Notes: generated from the letters alone by a model not told the origin. A stretch of 64,000 nt of DNA from Tardiphaga sp. P9-11 (GCF_008329525.1 NZ_NPKQ01000008.1:62001-126000); one strand, 5' to 3'; positions 34,001-42,293 are shown, counted from the stretch's first letter. Program-made: numbers and translations.

Positions 34001-36594
34001 ACGTCCACCCAGTAGTTGGCGCCGCCGGATGCCTGGGTCGGGTAGAGCGTGTCTTGGCTATAGGTGTAATAGCCGTTGTTCGCAGCAGCCGTCAGCGGGC
34101 CGTTCGAATGCGCCGCTGTAAAATAGTCGAGCGTGCCGGCATATTGGCCATTGCTGTGGTAGCTCGCGGTATAAGTCACGCCGGCCGCGATCGAGATCGG
34201 ATTGGCGAAGGTCACCGTCTGCCAGCCGCTCGCGCTTTCCTGGGTGAAGGTGGCGGTGGCAAGCAATTGGCCGGTGCTGCTCCACAGCGAGCCGGTATGA
34301 GTGCCGCCATCGCCCACGCTCTTGTAATATTTGATGCCGACGATAGTACCCGCCTGCGATGCGGTGAAGCGAACGCCGAGATTGACGAAGCCGACATCGC
34401 TATCGGCCAGGATTGCCGGCACGTCGGAGGAGGAGAACAGCGTGGTGGTAGGAGCCGCGGCGACTGTGATCATCCTGCCGGTGTTGGCAGCTTCCATGTT
34501 GATGCTATCATCGACGGCGCGCGACAGGATGTTGTAGGTGCCGCCGGCGAGCGGCGTCCAACTGTAGGTCCAGTTTTCGAAGCCGGTGGCGCGGTGCCAC
34601 GACACGCCGCCATCCGTTGACACCTCGACGACCGCGACCGTGCCTCCGCCGCTGTCGACCGCGGTGCCGGTGATCGTGATCGGCTGTGCGGCGGCGTAGG
34701 AGCCGCTCGTCGTGGGCGAGGTAATGGTCGATGTCGGCGCGGCGTGGTCCGTCGACTGCGAGGCGATGGCAAGGCTCTGCATCAGGGTCTGCGGCTGGAT
34801 GCCCATATCGGCAAACAGATTGACCATGGCCTGCTGGACGTTCGGATCGGTCGCGGTCGCCTCGTTGTCGTGATGCGAATCCAGACCCCAGCTCCAGTAG
34901 ACGGTGCCGGCGCCGAAGACAAGCGCGCCGCTGGTGGGATCGCGATAGAGGGTGAGACTGTGGCTGGCCGTTCCGGCTCCGGTTGTGTTGCCGTTGTCGA
35001 GCAGCAGCGAGTTGACGTCGACCGTGGTTGACGAAAGCGCGGTCAGACCCGCCGGGCGGAAGCCGTTGTCGAGATCCGAGTCCCATTCGTAGCCGAGCAG
35101 GTTCGGTGTCAGCGAATAGGTCTGCCCGGGCTGGATATCTCCGACCGCGGTGTTGTTCCAGAAACGAAACTGCGACAGATCGTAGGGGATCTGGATAGTG
35201 TCAAGGCGATAGCCGTCGACCGTAAAGATCGTTCCGGTCAGGGCATTCTCGGGTTGACCTGCGCCATATTGAGGATCGCGCCACGTGCCCGTGGTATTGC
35301 CCGGATCGGTGTCGTCGTTCGACCACGTCTCCTTGTAGGAGACAAGCGTCTTGTAGGGCGTACCGGATCCGTCGATGCTATTTTCCCAGCGAAATTCCCA
35401 ATAGACTTCGTTTCCGCTGAGGAAAGCGAGATTGACGCCGGCATCGCGCGCCGCTTCGACATTCGAGCGTTGACCGGCCGACCAGTATTCGTCGTGTCCG
35501 ACCGACAGGAACACCTTGCTGTTGAGGAGCTGGGCGCCATCGCGTGCGGTATCGATGCCTGAAATGTAGTTGATGTCGTAACCGTTCTCCTCGAGCCAGC
35601 GGATGGCAGGATATTCGGCGCCGAAGATGAAATCCTGCGGACCCGCTGAATAGCCGCCGTCGCGCGTGATGATCGGGCGGTTGTAGCTGACTGCGCTGGC
35701 ACGGCCGGCATGGCCGGCGGCGTCGATGCCGCCATAGAGATTGTAACCGCCCCACCAGTTATAGGCTTGCCAAGTTGTGTCTGAGGTCTGGAAGGTGACG
35801 TCACTGGGCGCTTCGTCGTCGCGGACGATGAAAGGAATCATATTCTGGCCACCGGTGTCGAGCCGGGTGAGCTCGGCAATGTAGACGCCGGAGACGGCGT
35901 CGGCCGGAATGTCCCAGGAGGCCGAGACGGACCAGTTGCCGGCATCGACCAGGTTCGTGGTCGGGTCGAACAGCGGCGTGGGCTGGTTCTGCGCCGTCGA
36001 CAGGTTCTTTGTGAAGCTGTTCACAAGGCGTGCGCCGTCGCCGCCATAGTAGCCGAGCCGATAGATATCGACCCGGTAGTTGGCGGCGTCAGTGTTGATC
36101 TTGAAATCGACGCGCTGGCCGTGGTCGATCGTAAACTGCGCCGCAAACCCCTCGATGCTCTCGTCGGCCTGGTCGAACAGCCAGACGCTTTCCGGCGTGC
36201 CGGCCTTCATGTTCTCGAGGACGATGGGATTAAGTATAGCCTGCAAAGCGGCCGGTGCGCCGGCTGCTGCGGACGTTCCCGGCGCGGCTGTCGTCCCGAC
36301 TTGGGTGGAGGCATCGACGGTGCGGCTCTGCACGGCCATCGCCGTCAGGTCGAGCGCGAGGGGCGCGATATCGGCGGGCATGCTGCTCGCCGTGTTGTAA
36401 TATTCGAGGACCTTGGGTGCATATCCCGATGGCGATCCGTCCGTTTTGCTGGAGCCGCCGACCCGGATCGAACAAACGGTGCAGGCCCGCCCGGTGCACG
36501 ACCCGCATGGAGTGGATAGCGCCGCTTGCTGCCACTGCGTAGACCACGCATCGATGCTTGCGTTCGCGGAGCTTGCGCTAACGGGAACCGCCAT
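31021..36594 (-). CDS. Giant surface protein: dimethylformamidase-like domain plus four DUF4082 and five cadherin-like repeats
   Basis: 1857 residues, ATG preceded by GAGGAG. No Sec signal. An N-terminal cysteine cluster (CGSCTGRACTVC, residues about 30-41) is odd for an exported protein. Residues about 130-620 resemble the C-terminal domain of N,N-dimethylformamidase beta subunits (ESVWLFDQ, VDIYRLGYYGGDGARL, SVGHDEYWSAGQR, FLSGNEVYWEFRWE). One Ig-like domain follows (VVEVSTDGGVSWHRATG). Then come four DUF4082 modules (about 33990-34455, 33220-33680, 31830-32295 and 31024-31512), each with LFS(S/A)S..P......D...V.LG..F and THT(G/A).LW, separated by five cadherin-like modules with NDTD..GD.LT(V/I)T. 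There is no RTX tail, yet export by the type I system encoded 3 kb away is likely. Amidase activity is unproven. Confidence 0.87.
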   Translation of the reverse strand: MAVPVSASSANASIDAWSTQWQQAALSTPCGSCTGRACTVCSIRVGGSSKTDGSPSGYAPKVLEYYNTASSMPADIAPLALDLTAMAVQSRTVDASTQVGTTAAPGTSAAAGAPAALQAILNPIVLENMKAGTPESVWLFDQADESIEGFAAQFTIDHGQRVDFKINTDAANYRVDIYRLGYYGGDGARLVNSFTKNLSTAQNQPTPLFDPTTNLVDAGNWSVSASWDIPADAVSGVYIAELTRLDTGGQNMIPFIVRDDEAPSDVTFQTSDTTWQAYNWWGGYNLYGGIDAAGHAGRASAVSYNRPIITRDGGYSAGPQDFIFGAEYPAIRWLEENGYDINYISGIDTARDGAQLLNSKVFLSVGHDEYWSAGQRSNVEAARDAGVNLAFLSGNEVYWEFRWENSIDGSGTPYKTLVSYKETWSNDDTDPGNTTGTWRDPQYGAGQPENALTGTIFTVDGYRLDTIQIPYDLSQFRFWNNTAVGDIQPGQTYSLTPNLLGYEWDSDLDNGFRPAGLTALSSTTVDVNSLLLDNGNTTGAGTASHSLTLYRDPTSGALVFGAGTVYWSWGLDSHHDNEATATDPNVQQAMVNLFADMGIQPQTLMQSLAIASQSTDHAAPTSTITSPTTSGSYAAAQPITITGTAVDSGGGTVAVVEVSTDGGVSWHRATGFENWTYSWTPLAGGTYNILSRAVDDSINMEAANTGRMITVAAAPTTTLFSSSDVPAILADSDVGFVNLGVRFTASQAGTIVGIKYYKSVGDGGTHTGSLWSSTGQLLATATFTQESASGWQTVTFANPISIAAGVTYTASYHSNGQYAGTLDYFTAAHSNGPLTAAANNGYYTYSQDTLYPTQASGGANYWVDVIFSPINTINQAPVGTNDNGFTVTRNMATTFTAAQLLTNDTDPNGDILTVTGVGSASGGTVSFNSQTNIITFTPNAGYTGAAMFGYAISDGRGGIGSAIVNMTVVPPSNNVTLFSASDAPATLSDNDAFQVNLGVRFTSTASGFITGIKYYKGVNDTGTHTGSLWSINGTLLATATYTNETASGWQTVTFSDPVAITAQTTYVASFHSNGHYTATGNYFTSDHVSGVLTAAGGSNGVYAYGNDNLFPTSTFGATNYWVDVILNSGSTTPTNTAPVATADSGFTTPQGTQLTIAAATLVANDTDADGDTLTITGAGVGVNGTAAWISNTNSVTFAPTPGYTGPASFTYAISDGHGGTANGTVNLTVTASSNNPPVVTSDTGFSTAQNTVLNIAAAALLANDTDLDGDTLTVTAANGGVHGTASFSAQTNTVTFTPTAGYTGPASFVYSISDSKGGVASGTVSLNVTAPPNNAPVANGDSGFTTVQGNGLTLQAASLLANDTDPDGDPLTITGIVAGSATNGTATYNAQTNSISFAPTTGYVGAAGFSYSVSDGRGGTATANVSLNVIPTASGVSLFSSSDTPATLSDTDPAQVNLGMQFVTSQSGTITGLRYYKGANDIGTHTGSLWTSSGTLLTTATFTNETSSGWQTVTFSSPVTVTAGATYVASYHSNGHYAATGGYFSTAQTNGPLTAPASGNGVYAYGTGNLFPTATYGATNYWVDVVFNAASGGANQSPVATNDSGFTTVRNTTLAINASTLLANDSDPNNDTLTITGVSNAVNGSATFDAQANTITFIPTTGYTGSAAFNYAISDGHGGVASAGVTLNVTDPTAVVRLFSASSTPSMVTVSDPQAVELGLKFQASTNGDITGISFYKGASNTGTHTADLWSSTGTLLASAAFTNETASGWQQVQFATPVSITAGATYIASYHTNGNYSADPNLFANSVSNGPLTAPASSLIGGNGVYAYGSDSLFPSNSYNSTSYGVDVLFRPQLAA

Positions 36595-37001
36595 CTTTGA
36601 TCTCCTCGTGCCGACGGGCTTATTTAATGTAGATAAATTTAACTATTATTTGAAAAATTAAATATGTCACGCGGTAAATTAAATTAACCTGCTCTTTCAT
36701 TGTGCCCCGCGCAAATTCGTTGTGCACGGCTGAAACCGTCACGTTGCAGGTTTTTCCTATGCTTCCACGCAATCCGTGGAAGCGAAGCGGCGAGAATGTT
36801 CGAACGGATCCATTTATTGACATATTTAAAATTAAATGGCTTCATGCGATGAAGATCCGGCCCCGGCCGTTTGCGAACATGTCCTGCCGTTGGGCACGGC
36901 GTCGCTACCGACCCTGGAGCAGAGCGTTGCCGGAAATGACATGGATGAGACGCGATCGGCTGCCTGTCTGCCGAGGCGATTTTTTTTGAGAACCCATTGA
37001 G
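36595..37001. promoter_or_regulatory. 400-base divergent spacer with two AT-rich islands
   Basis: Between the leftward giant gene and a rightward hypothetical gene. Island one (about 36615-36690) contains TTATTTAATG, AAATTAAATATG and TAAATTAAATTA; island two (about 36818-36842) contains ATTTAAAATTAAATGG. These are the densest ATTAAAT clusters of the window and probably mark the giant gene's promoter and its silencer or activator sites. No gene is visible here. Confidence 0.5.
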
Positions 37002-37535
37002 ATGCGACCAGACGACCAGCCACGCAGGGCGCCGAGACCCGATCATGTCGAAGGCATGGTCGCCTTGCCGCGCGAGGGGGGGCGTCGGCCCAATTCCCGC
37101 CAAGTGCCGTCGCCTTGGCGTGGCGGGCTCAATGACCAACTCGACCTCAGCATCACCGAAATCGCTGTGATGTGGATACTGCATCATGGGACATTGCCGC
37201 GCGGGCCGCTGCGCTCGCTGACCCGCGATATCGTCGATTTCTATCCGGCCGCGCGGGATGCAATCCTGCGGGCGGAGATGCTGCGGGGTGCCAGGCAGTC
37301 CGACCTACGTCTGATCTACTTCAAGGGCTTGATCGTGGCTCTGACGCATTCGAAGCCTCAGATGATCGAAGCCATCAGACGCGCGGACCGCGCATTGGAG
37401 CGCGGTACGATGACGTCGACCGAACGATCCGATGCATCCGTAGGGCAATCTGCAGCAAGCCAGCCGTTGGAGGATCAGGACGCCTTGGCCCATATTGCAG
37501 TTGCGCTGGGAAGTTCCGCCGCGTCATCGCATTGA
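37002..37535 (+). CDS. Hypothetical protein, 177 aa
   Basis: Soluble protein without recognised domain. The first 45 residues are Arg/Pro-rich and probably disordered. The middle (LDLSITEIAVMWILHHGTLPRGPLRSLTRDIVDFYPAARDAILRAEMLRGARQSDLRLIYFKGLIVALTHSK) is helical and looks like a small globular or winged-helix-sized domain, though no DNA-binding motif is clear. It ends with a Ser/Thr-rich linker and EDQDALAHIAVALGSSA. The first ATG, at 37002, is used. Codon use matches the neighbours. No function is assigned. Confidence 0.6.
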   Translation: MRPDDQPRRAPRPDHVEGMVALPREGGRRPNSRQVPSPWRGGLNDQLDLSITEIAVMWILHHGTLPRGPLRSLTRDIVDFYPAARDAILRAEMLRGARQSDLRLIYFKGLIVALTHSKPQMIEAIRRADRALERGTMTSTERSDASVGQSAASQPLEDQDALAHIAVALGSSAASSH

Positions 37536-37722
37536 ACGGCAGCGCACTGTTTGCGAGAAGACAGGAAAAACGAGGACGGCCATGCACGCGCCGGCGGGTT
37601 CGCCGACGCTGTCCGGAAGGTGATGCAGGTCGGCCGGAGAGTCGAAGAGCCCCGCTTCTGCGATGCGCCGAATTGATGATGCCGGGCGGCGGTTTGCGTG
37701 GCACGTGCGGAGGAAGTGTCTA

Positions 37723-38292
37723 ATGAATGCGCCCTTTACGAATGGTCGCGAACTGGCCGACGAGAAAGAAGCGGATGAGTGGCTGATGCGCGTGCGACGT
37801 TATCTGCGCGTGCTGTCGCTTCGCAAGAAGCAGCAGTTCAATCGCCGGGTGTCCATCGGCGACCTGCTCAGCGAACGCGCGGAAAACGCTGCGGCCTATG
37901 GCTTCGGCGAGGGGACGACGATGTACGACAACGTCCTCGTTCTCGGTCAGGTGGAGGTCGGCCGCCATACGTGGATCGGGCCGGGATGCATTCTCGACGG
38001 CTCGGGCGGTCGCCTTCGCATCGGCGACCACTGCTCCATATCGGCAGGCGTGCAAATCTATACGCATCACACCGTGAATCGGTCGCTGTCGATGGGCGCT
38101 GAGTCGATCGCTTATGCGTCGACAACGATCGGGGACGGAGTCTATCTCGGGCCGAATGTCGTGATCCAGATGGGGGTCACGATCGGCAATCGGGTAGTCG
38201 TCGGCGCGAATTCATTTGTGAACCGTGACATTGGCGAGGGACAGAAGGCGTTCGGCACGCCGGCCCGCATCCAGGGGGGCGTTTTGACTTGA
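37723..38292 (+). CDS. Hexapeptide-repeat acyltransferase (LbH family)
   Basis: 189-residue acyltransferase with a helical N-terminus (ADEWLMRVRRYLRVLSLRKK-like, basic) and hexapeptide repeats: VEVGRHTWIGPGCILDGSGGRLRIGDHCSISAGVQIYTHHT, then TIGDGVYLGPNVVIQMGVTIGNRVVVGANSFV and the FGTPARIQGG tail. His residues in IYTHHT are at the expected catalytic position. ATG at 37723 follows GGAGGAAG at ideal spacing, so the longer frame from 37663 is rejected. Likely O- or N-acetylates a sugar of the surface polysaccharide. It is similar to WbbJ/ maltose-O-acetyltransferase-type enzymes; substrate is unknown. Confidence 0.87.
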   Translation: MNAPFTNGRELADEKEADEWLMRVRRYLRVLSLRKKQQFNRRVSIGDLLSERAENAAAYGFGEGTTMYDNVLVLGQVEVGRHTWIGPGCILDGSGGRLRIGDHCSISAGVQIYTHHTVNRSLSMGAESIAYASTTIGDGVYLGPNVVIQMGVTIGNRVVVGANSFVNRDIGEGQKAFGTPARIQGGVLT

Positions 38293-38350
38293 CGTCTGCA
38301 ATCGGTCATTTCGTGTTTTCTGTGCGTGTGATGAATTAAGGTAATCTCAG

Positions 38351-39022
38351 ATGTTCGAGGGAGTTTCGCGCAGTCGCCTCGATGGAAGCAGACTGCTGCT
38401 CATGAGCGATCACGAGCATTGGGGAAACGTGGAGCTTGACGGCACTATTCAGTATCTGCGCGGTACAAGCAAAGATCTTATGTTACGTACGATCACGGAG
38501 TTCGACAATACTTGGCTGGCCGGTGGCGAGAGGATCAGCCCGGAACTATATGTCCGCCATGCCAATTATATTGAGATGCCGACTTTGAGGCCGGTGAGTC
38601 TGACGGAGAGCTCGGCTACAAGGTTTGAGATTTCGGGAGAGATGTCGTTCGGAAGTCGGCATGTATACGGCTTTCAAGGCGAACAGTTTCTGGGGCGAGC
38701 CGAAAAAGCATTTCTATACGTTGTATCTGCCGACACGACCCGCGCGGCGGTAGAGTTTCATTGTGATGACGCATCCGGCAGCGCTTCGCCGTTTGTCAAC
38801 GTTTCGATCCAGCTTTCTTATGAAATCTTCCAATCGACATTCAAGCCGTTGTGGCTGGGTTCTCCGCGTGCTGCAGTCGATGTCACGGTCGGCGTATGCG
38901 GATTCAGACAGGGAGGACCGCCCCTCGCTGATGAGGACGCGCGCGACTTCGTAATGGCGAGTGGCGCGTGGTCGGCAGAGCTCAAATCGCTGAGCCTCGC
39001 GATCAAGAGCCGATCTTCCTGA
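38351..39022 (+). CDS. Hypothetical protein, 223 aa
   Basis: I do not recognise this protein. It starts MFEGVSRSRLDGSRLLLMSDHEHWGNVELDG and is predicted mainly beta-strand, without signal peptide or membrane segment. Motifs that could help a search are RISPELYVRHANYIEMPTL, EKAFLYVVSADTTRAAVEFHCDD and WLGSPRAAVDVTVGVCGF. The gene lies 58 bases after the hexapeptide acyltransferase, in the same direction, so it may belong to the same unit. It ends just before a convergent LuxR-type regulator gene. Confidence 0.65.
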   Translation: MFEGVSRSRLDGSRLLLMSDHEHWGNVELDGTIQYLRGTSKDLMLRTITEFDNTWLAGGERISPELYVRHANYIEMPTLRPVSLTESSATRFEISGEMSFGSRHVYGFQGEQFLGRAEKAFLYVVSADTTRAAVEFHCDDASGSASPFVNVSIQLSYEIFQSTFKPLWLGSPRAAVDVTVGVCGFRQGGPPLADEDARDFVMASGAWSAELKSLSLAIKSRSS

Positions 39023-39087
39023 CTGCAAAGGGTTTTAGTGTCGTTCGAGGCCGTCATCGACGTCCCGGCGATCCGGACCGTGGATAG

Positions 39088-40206
39088 CTATACTATCGGT
39101 AATTCCGAATTCAATTGTCCGATGATCGGCATCAGGAGCGCCACCAACTCCGCCTGTCGGTGTGTGCCTGTCTTACGAAATACGCTCTTCAACTGACTTC
39201 GGCTGGTTTCCTTGGCTATCCCAAGTTCGGACGCAGCGTCCGCGAGCGCGGAGCCGTCTGCGATCCGCGCGGCCAGCTTGGCCTCGGCGCTTGTCAACCC
39301 AAACAAAGCCTGCAGCTGCGCTTCGACAGGGCGAGAGCGTTTTTCAGAGTCGATCAGCACCAATGCAAAATCGCAATCGGAAAGTATATTCGATGCGAAA
39401 CTGGAAAGTCTGACCGGGCAGGCAAGCACCGGTCGGTACTGACCGCGTGGAAGGAGGACGGGCGCTGCCAGGCCTGACGAATCGTGCCTCCACACTAGAT
39501 CGCGGAGAGCTCTATCGAGTGCGGCAGTTGCTGCCGTACTCCTGGAGACGAGACGCTTTTGCACGATTTTGATCTCGTCGCCAAACAATCGTTCGGCGCA
39601 CTGGTTAGCGCGAAAGACTTCTCCGTAGGAGTTGAGAAGAACCACAGCGGTTCCGCACAATTCGAATGCAGCCAAGGCGCCGGCGGCTCTGCCGTGGCCG
39701 AGTGCACGTGCCAATGCGACGCTGGACGATAGGCGTGCAGAAAGGCCGGCAAGATCACGTTTCTGTTCGGCCGAGAAAGGTCCGCTTGCTGTCGTGCGCT
39801 GAAGGGAGAGGCACCAAATGTCATTCCCGGCCATCATGCCGATTCCTGCGAACCATTGCAGGCCGAACGGAGCTAGGAAGTCCTGATAATACGGGTGTCG
39901 GCGCATCGCGTCGACGTCCATGATGTCGAGATCGTCAACCACCCCGTTGTATTGCATATGGCCTGCACCAAGATATCGCGTGTCCCGTGCGGACCACTTG
40001 TCGCGAAAATACACTTCCGCAACCCGAGACATCGAACCGGTATAGGGCAATCCGGGAACAGGTCCTCCCCCGGAGACAGGGAGGATAAGGGCGCCGAAAC
40101 TGTCGGTTTCGGTTGCTGCTATTTCGAGCGCATCAACCCATCGTGCCGGATCGACGGCCGCCTCCGCAAAAGCCTGTTCGATCTTAGCAAGATTCCAAGT
40201 GCGCAT
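39088..40206 (-). CDS. LuxR-family (GerE-type HTH) transcriptional regulator
   Basis: 373 residues from the ATG at 40206. The C-terminal domain (LFGLTSAEAKLAARIADGSALADAASELGIAKETSRSQLKSVFRKTGTHRQAELVALL) is a complete GerE/LuxR helix-turn-helix. The N-terminal 300 residues have no obvious response-regulator receiver or acyl-homoserine-lactone domain; a PAS-like central part (CGTAVVLLNSYGEVFRANQCAERLFGDE) suggests a small-molecule or redox sensor. A longer frame starts at 40299, but its extra 31 residues are encoded by AT-rich, spacer-like DNA. As the only transcription factor in the window it is a candidate regulator of the adjacent surface genes. Confidence 0.87.
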   Translation of the reverse strand: MRTWNLAKIEQAFAEAAVDPARWVDALEIAATETDSFGALILPVSGGGPVPGLPYTGSMSRVAEVYFRDKWSARDTRYLGAGHMQYNGVVDDLDIMDVDAMRRHPYYQDFLAPFGLQWFAGIGMMAGNDIWCLSLQRTTASGPFSAEQKRDLAGLSARLSSSVALARALGHGRAAGALAAFELCGTAVVLLNSYGEVFRANQCAERLFGDEIKIVQKRLVSRSTAATAALDRALRDLVWRHDSSGLAAPVLLPRGQYRPVLACPVRLSSFASNILSDCDFALVLIDSEKRSRPVEAQLQALFGLTSAEAKLAARIADGSALADAASELGIAKETSRSQLKSVFRKTGTHRQAELVALLMPIIGQLNSELPIV

Positions 40207-40485
40207 TCTGGCAACGCGAAATTCAAATATTAAAGGAAGTTCACAATATTCACGCACTCGACCTGATCGCAGCATACGTAACCCAGACGGGTCAAGCATT
40301 GTTCAACTAACGGTAGTGACCAGGGTTTGAAATCAATAGATGCTGTCATGCGTGGTTCCGCAGGTGATATCCTTTAAAGATGGCCCGTCTCTGATCGGTT
40401 CGTGAGGTTTTCGGCGAAGCATATCCAGAACTCGGGCGAATTACGGCTCTGCACCCGGATTACGTAGTTTGAAGATGTCGACGGG

Positions 40486-40737
40486 TTATCTAACCCGCGT
40501 TCGCCGCGACGAGCGCGGAGAACGATGCTGTTGTCGTAATAGTGATCGTGCCTCCGCTTGGGCCACAGCGTCCTGTATTTCCCTGAGCTGCAAAAGCCCA
40601 TAAGCGATTGACGCTCTACGCTCGGTCAAGATCCTCAGTTGCCGGTGGCACTCTTGAACTCGTGAGATTATTGGAAGACTGGAAATCAACCGCATGAATA
40701 AGTACCGAACACGGATTTGTTGAACCGTCAAAGGCAA
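40486..40737 (-). CDS. Possible small hypothetical protein (83 aa)
   Basis: TTG at 40737 has AAGGTGAAGG upstream, and an internal ATG at 40695 is an alternative. The product is helical and rich in Leu/Gln/Arg (ISRVQECHRQLRILTERR, LLQLREIQDAVAQAEARSLL), compatible with a small coiled-coil protein. It has no recognised family, and it lies in a decayed region, so it may be a chance frame. Confidence 0.28.
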   Translation of the reverse strand: MPLTVQQIRVRYLFMRLISSLPIISRVQECHRQLRILTERRASIAYGLLQLREIQDAVAQAEARSLLRQQHRSPRSSRRTRVR

Positions 40738-40947
40738 CTCGCCTTCACCTTATTTTCAGGATTACTAAGCCGATTATTGATCGATAGTTCTGCGAGAGCG
40801 GCGATCATTGCGACGCAACGAGCAACGCGAGAGGTGTTCCATCGGCTTTGAACGCAAGGCGTCGATCAGCAGGTGCACAATCGCGCACTGTCAGACCGTG
40901 CGGCCTATATGACATACGTGCTATTAGCTATTAGAGTTTCAATCCCC

Positions 40948-40979
40948 ATCCCCCATTTGGGTTAGGCCAAACGGGGGAT
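40948..40979. repeat. Strong hairpin in the decayed region
   Basis: The 13 bases 40948-40960 pair with 40967-40979 with one A-C mismatch around a 6-base loop (GTTAGG). The stem core is CCCCC/GGGGG. It is not tied to a clear gene end and has no long T-tract; it may be a terminator remnant or a palindromic repeat unit. Confidence 0.5.
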
Positions 40980-41280
40980 TGCACTTTGTAAATTATGCCC
41001 TCATCAATAAGAATAATGTGATTATAACTATATTTTTTCTCGGAACTGAGATTTTCATTTGTGGGGTGTGTGGTGCGTTCCAGGGCGTCGATCACTAATG
41101 AACATAGAATAATAATATTAAAAGAGCGTCTGACCTTAATATTAGAGACCAAGCGTTGCTTCGCGCTTCAGATGCAACAACTGTTACTACTGAGGCGCGG
41201 CGTTCATTTTGCTTGTCTGGGTTCCGAGCGGCGGCGATCGGCTCGCGTCCGATCCCGTCCACGGCTGAGCAGATGAATAC

Positions 41281-41460
41281 CCCCTGAAGCCGTGCGTGGC
41301 CCTGGTGGTCGCGGCGCTCCTGCTTTTGGTGATCGAACGCAAGGGGCGCGATCTCGGCATCATCAGCTTGCAACCGGTCTACTGGACGATCGCACAGGTC
41401 AGCTACGAAGAGCGGGAAAACAGCGGGAAGATGTCGGCAGAGAACCTGCGCGTAGGCTGA
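41281..41460 (+). pseudogene. Remnant of an acyltransferase-3 gene
   Basis: In frame from 41281 the sequence reads PCVALVVAALLLLVIERK then GRDLGIISLQPVYWTIAQVSY, which lines up residue by residue with the downstream intact acyltransferase (CAALVLAAVVILVIDRK then GRDLGIITSQPIYWTLALIAY, about 43452-43566). After this point the reading diverges (EERENSGKMSAENL...) and stops at 41458. No start codon or remaining parts of the gene are seen, so this is a short fragment of a former tandem or related copy. Confidence 0.8.
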
Positions 41461-41496
41461 CCGCTGCCAGTATATTTTTGGTGCGAGGAGAGGATC

Positions 41497-41652
41497 ATGG
41501 CGTCGGCCATCGAACTTATCGTCGACGCCTACATGCAACTTGGCGATCGGGAGGCTTCGTTGGTTTTGCTGAACGGCAGGCAGAAACTGGCCCTGCATCT
41601 TCAAGGTGTAGTCGGCTATGACGTCAGCAAGGTGCTGCAGCGGTCCGCGTGA
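41497..41652 (+). CDS. Small protein, 51 aa
   Basis: ATG at 41497 has a strong GCGAGGAGAGG upstream. The product MASAIELIVDAYMQLGDREA, continuing to LVLLNGRQKLALHLQGVVGYDVS, resembles from memory the N-terminal part of short hypothetical proteins in Bradyrhizobium-type genomes (MASAIELIVDAYVRL...). It ends earlier than those I recall, so it may be a shortened version. The good ribosome binding site and conserved start argue that it is or was a real gene. Confidence 0.5.
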   Translation: MASAIELIVDAYMQLGDREASLVLLNGRQKLALHLQGVVGYDVSKVLQRSA

Positions 41653-42293
41653 CGGACTGAAGTTCCCTTTCGCGCTGTGCAACCGGCGACCGCTTTGCAG
41701 ATGTCGCTCGCTCATTGATTCGGCGTTAGCGCAATGAATGCGGTCGAAGGACATCACGCCTGCGTGTTCGACAGCAGCAGGCGTTTTGCCGCCGACATCA
41801 GCATCCGGGCGACTTGATTGCGCAACCGGTCCGAATTTGCTGTCTCCCGACAACGTCTTAGAGAACGGCACAGCGACAGCGCCGTGGCGGAGTTGCTGAG
41901 CGAGGCTTTTTGCCGTCGTGTTGAGCGTTCCACACGCTGCGCCGCTCCGATCAGCCACCGGGCGCGCCCTCAAGGCACACTGCAATACAGGCGAGATCGA
42001 CAGCCGGCTTCTCATGCGAGCTGACAGCGCAGAATAGTGAGACGCTTCTGGCAATCCGGCAGAGAAATCCGGGGGGCCTTCGAGGCACTCTGGTCTGAGC
42101 AGAGCCGGATCAACCTAACCGGCGCGCACCATCGGCCTGGCACCCGGCCATGTTCCTGCGACGTGAACGTAGTATTTTTCCGGCGAGTGGCGCTGTCCAC
42201 TCGCTAGGCTCTGACCCGCAGGGCCGACGGACTTAGCGGCTTTCAATCGTCCTTTCTTGTCGAGCAAACGAATCTGATGCCTCGTGCGCTGGT

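Noticed and set aside
31021-34455. Regular DNA repeats of several hundred bases
   Set aside because: They encode protein modules (DUF4082 and cadherin-like repeats) and are not CRISPR or tandem DNA repeats. No CRISPR array is present in the window.
41095-42054. 319-codon minus-strand frame in the decayed region
   Set aside because: It reads antisense through the acyltransferase remnant and the 51-codon gene, and its sequence has no protein-like pattern.
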